From: Planctomycetota bacterium
GTDB taxonomy: Bacteria > Planctomycetota > UBA1135 > UBA2386
Assembly (NCBI GenBank): GCA_025459175.1
Contig: JALORC010000078.1
Location: forward strand, 1 to 33,226
Reading direction: 5' to 3'
Length of the DNA stretch: 33,226 nt
Within the stretch, counting starts at the first letter, position 1; every line of letters starts with the position of its first letter. The translations under genes were made by a program, and so were the position numbers. The notes beneath the pieces were generated by a model, which saw nothing but the letters and a program-made list of their open reading frames with translations, made no database searches and had not been told where the DNA came from. Of this stretch, positions 24,919 through 30,691 are shown one piece after another.

Positions 24919-26040
24919 GTGGTAGCCGTGAACGCCACCGAGTGGATCGTCGATCGCGCCGCGCTGCACGCCTCCATCGCCGCCGGCACCCGCCTCGCCG
25001 CCATCGACGGCAAGCTGGTCGCCGTCGATCGGCTCGCGGCGGCCCCCCAGGCAGTCCGGCTGCGCGGCACGCTGCTGCCGGGCTTCGTCGATCTGCAGGT
25101 CAACGGTGCCGGCGGCCGCAGTTGCGACGAAGGCAGCGACGACGCACTCGACACCGTCGCGCGCGCGGTCTGGAGCGGCGGCGCGGTCGCGTTCCTGCCG
25201 ACCTTGATCACGGCGCCGTGGCCGCGGCTGTTGCAGCAGGTCGACGCGGTGGCGGGCTGGATCGAACGCTGGCGCGACCAGGGCGCCGAGCCACTCGGGC
25301 TGCACCTCGAAGGGCCGTTTTTGCTCACCAGCGGCGCGCACGATGCGAGCTGCTTCGTCGATCCGACCCCCGAACGGGTGCAGCAGCTGTTGGCCGCGGC
25401 GCGCGGCAAGCTGCGGCTCGTGACGCTCGCACACGCGCGGCCCGGTGCGGCGGCGGCGACCGCGCAGCTGGTCGCGGCCGGGGTCACGGTGGCGCTCGGG
25501 CACTGCGATCGCAGCGATGGTTTCGCGGCCTGCGTCGACGCCGGCGCACGCGCGGTGACGCATCTGTTCAACGTGATGGGTCCGCTCCACCACCGCGACG
25601 TCGGCACGGCGGGCTTCGCGCTCGACGACGAACGGGTGCGCTGCCCGCTGATCCTCGATGGGGTGCACGTGCACCCGGCGATGGTGCGCAACGCGTTCAA
25701 GATCCTCGGTCCCGATCGCATGGTGCTGGTCAGCGACGCGGTCGGTGCGGCCGGCATGCCGGATGGCGACTACACGCTGTCGGGGATCGCGGTGCGCGCC
25801 AAGGATGGGGTCGTGCGCGATGCGCAGGGCCGGCTCGCCGGCTCGGCGCTGACGATGGCGCTGGCGGCGCGCAACTTCCTGCGCATGGTGCCGATGGCCG
25901 GGCCGTGGACGCTGGCGCGGGTCGCGGCCGGCAATCCGGCGGCGTTGATCGGGGCGGGCGGCTACGGCGAACTGGCGGCCGGCAAGCGCGCGGCGTTCAC
26001 GCTGCTCGGCGATGACGGTGCGTTCACCGCGGTGCGGTAG
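24919..26040 (+). CDS. nagA: N-acetylglucosamine-6-phosphate deacetylase
   Basis: NagA removes acetate from N-acetylglucosamine-6-phosphate in amino-sugar use and cell-wall recycling, in the cytoplasm. The protein has 373 residues, a normal length. Family motifs are present: LPGFVDLQVNGAGG, GLHLEGPF with metal ligand Glu131, GHCDRS with His195, THLFNVMGPLHHRDVG with His215, LILDGVHVHP, and VLVSDAVG with the catalytic Asp273. The first motif has QxN rather than HxH, the pattern of the single-metal E. coli type. Two GTG starts are possible, 24919 and 24928; neither has a clear ribosome site. No nagB, transporter or regulator is adjacent, so it is not in a typical nag operon here. It ends 10 bp from the convergent toxin gene. 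Confidence 0.95.
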   Translation: MVAVNATEWIVDRAALHASIAAGTRLAAIDGKLVAVDRLAAAPQAVRLRGTLLPGFVDLQVNGAGGRSCDEGSDDALDTVARAVWSGGAVAFLPTLITAPWPRLLQQVDAVAGWIERWRDQGAEPLGLHLEGPFLLTSGAHDASCFVDPTPERVQQLLAAARGKLRLVTLAHARPGAAAATAQLVAAGVTVALGHCDRSDGFAACVDAGARAVTHLFNVMGPLHHRDVGTAGFALDDERVRCPLILDGVHVHPAMVRNAFKILGPDRMVLVSDAVGAAGMPDGDYTLSGIAVRAKDGVVRDAQGRLAGSALTMALAARNFLRMVPMAGPWTLARVAAGNPAALIGAGGYGELAAGKRAAFTLLGDDGAFTAVR

Positions 26041-26050
26041 GGCTGGGCAC

Positions 26051-26374
26051 TCACTCAGTCTGGCCACCTCGGTAGCCCACGATCAGGTTGCGCAGCTCCC
26101 GCGCGCCGTGGACCACGGTCAACACATCGATGCCTACCTCGTTGGGTTGGTAGAGCACCAGCCAATCGAAGACCGTCCACCAGCGCACGCTCTCACCGGT
26201 CAACTCCGAGCGCACGCGACCGAGCCCTGGCCGCCCGGCTAGGCGCAGGAACGCCTGCGAGAACGCATCGTGCAACTTCATTGCGCGATCCAGTCCATCC
26301 CGGCTCGCCACGAACTCCAGCGCCGACTCGACATCGCGGGCCGCGGTGGCAGTGAGGCGGTAGCTCGCGGTCAC
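26051..26374 (-). CDS. RelE/ParE-family toxin
   Basis: This 107-residue protein has the ParE pattern: YRLTATAARDVESALEFVA at the start, a middle FLRLAGRPGLGRVRSEL, a strand pair WWTVFDWLVLYQPNEVGIDVL, and the closing VVHGARELRNLI. ParE-type toxins of this superfamily poison DNA gyrase, whereas RelE types cut mRNA; sequence alone favours the ParE branch because of the VVHGARxL ending. The GTG start overlaps the antitoxin stop by four bases (GTGA, 26371-26374), so translation is coupled and antitoxin is made first. The catalytic basis of ParE toxins is not well defined, so I cannot judge activity. The gene is intact and of normal length. Confidence 0.88.
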   Translation of the reverse strand: MTASYRLTATAARDVESALEFVASRDGLDRAMKLHDAFSQAFLRLAGRPGLGRVRSELTGESVRWWTVFDWLVLYQPNEVGIDVLTVVHGARELRNLIVGYRGGQTE

Positions 26375-26712
26375 TCCGCCTTGCCTAGCAACCGTTCGCG
26401 CAGTCGCTGCATGACGACCGGCCCGTCCTCGACCCTGCCGGCATCTAGATCCTGAATCGCCCGCGACACCAGCTTGCGCAACCAGCCCCGGACTCGCTCT
26501 CGGGCCACCGGCGGCACATCGAGGGGGGCGTCCGCTTTGTGATCCAGCAGCCACCGTTCCAACTGCTGCTGTAGCTCGGATTCCTCGAGCAGGCGCAATC
26601 CCTCGCGGACCACCTCGCTGGCCGTGCGGTAACGACCCGAAGCGACGAGCTGGTCGACGAAGGCGTCTTGGTGCTGGGGAAGCGAGACGTTCCTGGTCTG
26701 CCGCTCTGCCAT
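26371..26712 (-). CDS. ParD-family antitoxin with long C-terminus
   Basis: This 113-residue protein starts with a ParD/CopG-type ribbon-helix-helix: RNVSLPQHQDAFVDQLVASGRYRTASEVVREGLRLLEE (shown here only by its key parts NVSLP, SGRYRTASEVVREGLRLLE). That part binds DNA as a dimer and represses its own promoter in known systems. ParD proteins are usually about 80-95 residues. This one is longer, with an extra helical linker (WLRKLVSRAIQDLDAG) before a charged tail (VVMQRLRERLLGKAE) that would wrap the toxin. The ATG at 26712 has only GAGG placed 2 nt away, which is too close for a standard ribosome site. It pairs with the overlapping ParE-type gene. Confidence 0.88.
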   Translation of the reverse strand: MAERQTRNVSLPQHQDAFVDQLVASGRYRTASEVVREGLRLLEESELQQQLERWLLDHKADAPLDVPPVARERVRGWLRKLVSRAIQDLDAGRVEDGPVVMQRLRERLLGKAE

Positions 26713-26718
26713 GGCCTC

Positions 26719-26746
26719 AACCTAGCCGAGGCGATCACTGTGTCAA
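26719..26746 (-). promoter_or_regulatory. Candidate sigma-70-type promoter of the toxin-antitoxin pair
   Basis: On the minus strand TTGACA (26741-26746) is followed after 16 bp by TAGGTT (26719-26724). The -35 is perfect and stands out in this GC-rich DNA; the -10 is weak. Transcription would begin near 26712, the A of the antitoxin ATG, so the mRNA could be leaderless, which fits the lack of a usable ribosome site. Confidence 0.45.
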
Positions 26747-26802
26747 TAGATGCCACAGGCCGATGCCTCCACTGCCGCCGGCCGCTCGGGATCGTCGGGG
26801 CA

Positions 26803-26886
26803 GTGGTCGGCACCGAGCTGTGGCGCACCGACGGCACCCAGGCTGGCACCAACCTCGTCGCCGACGTCGTGCCGGGTCCGGTCTCT
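26803..26886 (+). pseudogene. Fragment of an ELWRTDGT-repeat gene
   Basis: One isolated repeat is encoded here: GTELWRTDGTQAGTNLV followed by ADVVPGP. It matches the repeats of the large gene at 14738-17557 but has no signal peptide, no further repeats and no module on either side. Frame and codon use are preserved, so it is a recent remnant. It lies between the antitoxin promoter and the truncated accessory ORF. Confidence 0.75.
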
Positions 26887-26894
26887 TCGTGTTG

Positions 26895-27134
26895 TCACGC
26901 GGCAAACTGATGTGCGGCGCTTGGCACGAGCAGCCGGGCCGGGAGGCGAGGATCCTCGATCTCGCCGACGCGGCGCGTCAGGTATTCCACGCAGATCGAC
27001 CGGTAGTGGCGGCCTTGGTCGACGACACCGACCTTCTCGACACTCAATACTTTCTGGCCGCGCAGGAAGCGGTTCAGTTCTTCGGTCGCTTCATCGTCGC
27101 CGTCCATCAGGATCGCGAACACGTGCATCTGCAT
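26895..27134 (-). CDS. Truncated homologue of a DGR-associated accessory protein
   Basis: This is a 79-residue ORF. Residues 1-52 (MQMHVFAI start, then EELNRFLRGQKVLSVEKVGV and ICVEYL) match, from memory, the N-terminal half of a protein family encoded next to DGR reverse transcriptases and FGE-type target genes. Those proteins usually continue for another 60 or more residues into an HRDC-like helical domain. Here the reading frame passes into unrelated sequence after CVEYL and stops. GAGGAA lies about 9 nt before the ATG, so expression is plausible. It follows the FGE fusion gene on the same strand after 123 bp, the usual place for an accessory gene. It may be broken; alternatively the family assignment could be wrong. 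Confidence 0.55.
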   Translation of the reverse strand: MQMHVFAILMDGDDEATEELNRFLRGQKVLSVEKVGVVDQGRHYRSICVEYLTRRVGEIEDPRLPARLLVPSAAHQFAA

Positions 27135-27240
27135 AGGTCAGTTCCTCACTCTGTGCGCACTCACCCTGGTGCCGCTCCGCTCGGCCTGCGGCTCCGGCGC
27201 CCCCGCTGCGGGCCTCCGGGCCTACGCCTCAGGCCTACCT

Positions 27241-27371
27241 ACGCTCTGGTACTTGGCTCATGGCAGAACTGGGGTGCACACGACCCGGAACCCGGCGCTG
27301 CGGCTCACATTCGTCGGGTCGACGCCGGTGCGGGACGCGGACCGGCAGTAGGAGGAGTTGACGAGAAAGTC
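27241..27371 (-). other. Candidate DGR variable region 1 with conserved 3' end
   Basis: This covers the last codons of the FGE fusion gene and its immediate 3' flank. The variable part is 27294-27371. It lies between constant LRGG and GFRVVC codons. The constant 3' part (27241-27293) continues past the stop codon and is shared with the second copy at 30233-30100, as expected for an initiation-of-mutagenic-homing sequence. No template repeat was found in the window. Confidence 0.5.
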
Positions 27372-29903
27372 GCCGCCGCGGAGGACCCGGTACGGACCGC
27401 TGGAACCGAGAACATACGGATCTGTGACGGGTCCAGCCGGGTAGTTGTTGGAGCCATCCCAACCATCGAGACACCACTCCACCACGTTGCCATGCATGTC
27501 GTACAGCCCCCACGCATTGGCTACATAGCTGCCCACTACCACTGTCTGCACCCAAAGCTGGTTCGAGCAAATACTGCCGGTGTGGTTGCTGGCGCTGAAG
27601 TTCGCTTGCCCGCAGGCCAGCGTCGCCCCGTAGTGGAACTCCGTCGTCGTTCCCGCGCGGCAGCAGTACTCCCACTCCGCTTCCGTCGGCAGTCGGTACT
27701 CGTATCCCGGCGGCAATCGACTCGCAGCAGCTTCCTGAACCGTCAACGCATCGCAGTAAGCCACGGCTGCGTTCCACGACACCTGCTCCACCGGCCGGTT
27801 GGCCGCGTTGGGCCAGGACGCGCCCTGGTGGTGGGACGGATTGTTGCCCATCACCGCTTGGTACTGCGCCTGCGTCACCTCGTTTCTCCCCATCCAGAAC
27901 GGCTGACTGATCGTCACCTGATGCACGGGCTGAGCCTGCGACTGGTTGAAGTACGGGGCCACGTTCAGCGGCGTCACCGGCGACCCCATCTGGAACGTCC
28001 CCGGTGCGATGGCCGCCATGTTGAGCGCCGGGTTCAATAGCCAGACCCTGATCAGTCCAATGCGCACCACGGCGAGGGGACCGCTGGCAGTTCCGACCAC
28101 CAACCGCACGCTGTAGGACCCGTTGGCCGTGTAGGTGAAGGTCGGGTTCTGCACCGTTGAGTCGATGACCCCATCATTCTGGAAGTCCCACTGCCACGAC
28201 GTGACCGCGAACGGCGTGGTGTCGGTGAACTGGACCGTCAATGGCGCATTGCCCGACGTCGGCGTCGCCGTGAACGACGCTGGTGTGAGCACGGTGATCA
28301 GCCCGTTCTGCGTCACCGTGTTCGAGCCGTTCGGCCCCGTCGCGACCAAGCGCACGCTGTAGGTCCCCGGCGCAGTGTAGGTGAAGCTCGGGTTCTGCTG
28401 CGTCGAGTCGACTACGCCGTCGTTCTGGAAGTCCCATTGCCAAGACGTGCTGGAAGCCGACGTGTTGGTGAACTGCACCGCAAGCGGGGCAGCTCCACTG
28501 GTCGGTGCCGCCGTGAAGCTCGCAATGGGAGAGCCAGGAACCACCGTTGCCTCGATTTCATTGCTGGACCAGTAGAGGAAGTTGCTGGACAGATCGATGT
28601 CGAGATCCTGCAAGTCGTACGTGAAGCCCAACACCGCAGCCGTGTTCGGGATCGCCAACGTCGCCGTGCTCTGCGTGCCACTCGCTCCCAACACGCCACC
28701 ACCCTGTAGCAGGACGTAGAACACATCCACCCGCATCAGCCCGACCGACACAAACCCGGGGATCGGCAGCACGAACGCATTCGGGTTGCGCCGCGTCCAC
28801 AACTCCAAGAACACGTTGTTGGTCGCCGTGCTCGGATAGTTGTAGCGGTACTGCGCCGTCTGCCCCGCCACCGCCGGAGTGATCGTCGACATCGTGCGAT
28901 TGCAGCCGCCCGACCAGCCCCACAGATCACTGCGGAACCCGGCACTGTCGCGCCCACCCAGCAGCAGCGACTGCCCTGCCTGCAGGTCGAACGCGGCCGC
29001 ACCCCCATGCCGCGCCGAAGGCTGATTGCCCGTCACCTGCGTCCACGTCGCGCCGTTCCAGCGCCATGAGTCCGCGAAGATCGTCTGGTAGGTGAATGTC
29101 GTCCCGCCGATCAGCAGCGCTTCACCACACAGCGGGTCGAACGCCAGCGTGCTCTCCCAACGCGCCGGCGGCGACGTCGTCGGCGCGCGCTGCGTCCACG
29201 TGGTGCCGTTGTAGACCCACGTGTCCCCGAACTGCGTGCCCAACGCACCGCCGCCGAACAACACCACCTCGGCGCGCTCCATGTCGTATGCCATCGCGGG
29301 CCCGCGCCGGATCGACGGCTGTGCCGGCGCGTTCACCGAAATCCACGTCGTGCCGTTCCATTCCCACGTGTCCTGCAAGTACGTCGTGTTGGGGCCTGCA
29401 CCGCCGAACAGCACCGTGCGCTGCCGGATCGGGTCGTAGGTCATGCCGAAGCAACCGCGCGGACTCGGCTGTGTGGTGGTCGTGCGCTGCGTCCAACCAA
29501 AGCCGTCGTATTCCCATGTGTCATTGAGGCCGATCGCGTCCGGGATCGGATTGCCGGGGCTCGGCTGGAAGCCGCCGAACAGCACCAGCCGTTGGCGCCG
29601 CGTGTCGTAGACCATGCCGTGCCCCCAGCGTGCCGCTGGGACCGTGCCGCCGAGCTGCTGCCAGCTCGTGCCGTTGAACGCCCAGAAGTCGGAGAGCGGT
29701 GTCGCCGTGCCGTTGTAGCCGCCGAACAGCATCGTCAGCCCGCGCGCGGCGTCGTACGCCATCGCCCCGTGGTTGCGCGCGATCGGCGCGGGAGTCGGTG
29801 GGTTCGGAGTCACCTGCGCCCAGCTCTGCGCCAGGGCGGCGACGGAGGGGAAGGTGATCGCGACGAGCGCGAGGACGGCACGCAATGAACTTGGACCGAT
29901 CAT
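27258..29903 (-). CDS. Secreted kelch-PKD-PKD-FGE fusion, candidate DGR target protein
   Basis: This 881-residue exported protein has a signal peptide (about 1-26). Kelch-type repeats (about 28-330) carry phrases such as GHGMVYDTRRQRLVLFGG. The module that closes other secreted proteins here appears next, but internally (about 335-455). Two tandem PKD domains (about 461-540 and 543-620, both with SWQWDFQNDGV) lead to a formylglycine-generating-enzyme (FGE/SUMF1) fold domain (about 621-881: FQMGSP, RPVEQVSWNAAVAYCDAL, LPTEAEWEYC, WGLYDMHGNVVEWC, VLRGG, GFRVVC). True FGE enzymes need two cysteines after RGGS; here only the second is kept (SSYC), so the domain probably binds ligands rather than oxidises cysteine. 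Its C-terminus is the candidate variable region. The ATG at 29903 gives the signal peptide; the ribosome site (GGAA) is weak. Confidence 0.85.
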   Translation of the reverse strand: MIGPSSLRAVLALVAITFPSVAALAQSWAQVTPNPPTPAPIARNHGAMAYDAARGLTMLFGGYNGTATPLSDFWAFNGTSWQQLGGTVPAARWGHGMVYDTRRQRLVLFGGFQPSPGNPIPDAIGLNDTWEYDGFGWTQRTTTTQPSPRGCFGMTYDPIRQRTVLFGGAGPNTTYLQDTWEWNGTTWISVNAPAQPSIRRGPAMAYDMERAEVVLFGGGALGTQFGDTWVYNGTTWTQRAPTTSPPARWESTLAFDPLCGEALLIGGTTFTYQTIFADSWRWNGATWTQVTGNQPSARHGGAAAFDLQAGQSLLLGGRDSAGFRSDLWGWSGGCNRTMSTITPAVAGQTAQYRYNYPSTATNNVFLELWTRRNPNAFVLPIPGFVSVGLMRVDVFYVLLQGGGVLGASGTQSTATLAIPNTAAVLGFTYDLQDLDIDLSSNFLYWSSNEIEATVVPGSPIASFTAAPTSGAAPLAVQFTNTSASSTSWQWDFQNDGVVDSTQQNPSFTYTAPGTYSVRLVATGPNGSNTVTQNGLITVLTPASFTATPTSGNAPLTVQFTDTTPFAVTSWQWDFQNDGVIDSTVQNPTFTYTANGSYSVRLVVGTASGPLAVVRIGLIRVWLLNPALNMAAIAPGTFQMGSPVTPLNVAPYFNQSQAQPVHQVTISQPFWMGRNEVTQAQYQAVMGNNPSHHQGASWPNAANRPVEQVSWNAAVAYCDALTVQEAAASRLPPGYEYRLPTEAEWEYCCRAGTTTEFHYGATLACGQANFSASNHTGSICSNQLWVQTVVVGSYVANAWGLYDMHGNVVEWCLDGWDGSNNYPAGPVTDPYVLGSSGPYRVLRGGDFLVNSSYCRSASRTGVDPTNVSRSAGFRVVCTPVLP

Positions 29904-30099
29904 GGGGTTCCGTGGCTACATGGTTCGGATGGCCACGCGCCGATCTCCCGACTGCACGCTGGCCAAAGCGAGGGCGAATCGTCGGCTGGGCCGCCGATTC
30001 GGTCAAGGTGCGCGTGGAGCGGAGCGACTGGAGGGACAAGAACTGGAACGAACGGCGCCCACATCACATCCGGATACGGGCCTACGCCGCATTCCGAGC

Positions 30100-30233
30100 G
30101 ACGACTTGACGTGGGCTCAGGGAAGAACCGGGGCGCAGACCACCCGGAACCCGTTACTGACGTTGGCACCCGTCGTGCTGACACCGTAGTTGCGGATCGC
30201 GGACCGGCACGAGGCAGCGTCAGTGGCAAAGCT
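30100..30233 (-). other. Candidate DGR variable region 2 with conserved 3' end
   Basis: This is the C-terminal end of the broken FGE fragment and its flank. The variable codons (30153-30233) lie between the same constant LRGG and GFRVVC codons as in region 1. The constant 3' part runs through the TGA at 30117-30119. It has mixed bases at variable positions, so it is a variable region, not the adenine-rich template. Confidence 0.5.
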
Positions 30234-30519
30234 GCCGCCGCGGAGGACCCAATACGGGCCGCTCGCCACGTACGGATCGGAAACGGGCCCCGCAGGGTAG
30301 TTGGCGCTCCCATCCCAACTGTCGAGACACCACTCGATCACGTTGCCGTGCATGGCGTGCAGACCCCATGCGTTCGGCGCCGGCACTCGGATACCCCACG
30401 CAATGGCTGAACGTGTTCGCGGAGAAGTTCGCCTGACCACAGCTCAGGCCGCCACCGAAGTGGAACTCCGTCGTCGTGCCGGCGCGGCGGCAGTACTCCC
30501 ATTCCGCCTCCGTCGGCAA
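30117..30519 (-). pseudogene. Broken FGE (SUMF1-fold) domain fragment
   Basis: This is the C-terminal 130 or so residues of an FGE-fold protein, related to the end of the neighbouring fusion protein. It starts abruptly at WLPTEAEWEYCRRAG, with no N-terminal part, signal peptide or start codon. A +1 frameshift lies near 30388-30400, close to a run of four Gs: upstream codons read FSANTFSHCVG in one frame and downstream codons read PNAWGLHAMHGNVIEWC in the next. About nine residues are also missing there compared with the intact copy. The first FGE cysteine is absent here too (ATDAASC). Its C-terminus and 3' flank are well preserved, as though only the variable-region end has been maintained. 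A sequencing error could explain the frameshift but not the missing N-terminus. Confidence 0.75.
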
Positions 30520-30691
30520 CCAATGGTGGGTTTCATGATCGTGAGCGCAGCGGCATCCATGGGATTCGGCGACAGGTGGAATCCCTGCCGGCCCCGAGAG
30601 CGCCGCGCAGCTGCGGATGCACCTCGGTCCCAGCGATAGCACCGGATTCGCGGACGGTATCCTGGCGAGGGCCCGCGTCTGCCGGCGGCCC

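Noticed and set aside
27135..27257. Direct and inverted GC-rich motifs between the FGE gene and the accessory ORF as a CRISPR or IS end
   Set aside because: The units are short and irregular with no spacers and no transposase; they are better explained as the structured 3' flank of a variable region.
27258..29903. The FGE domain as an active formylglycine-generating enzyme or sulfatase activator
   Set aside because: Only one of the two needed cysteines is present and no sulfatase gene is in the window.
30100..30233. The second FGE copy as the DGR template repeat
   Set aside because: A template should have adenines at nearly all variable positions; this copy has mixed bases (GCC, GAC, TCG, GTC, GGT) and remains in a coding frame.
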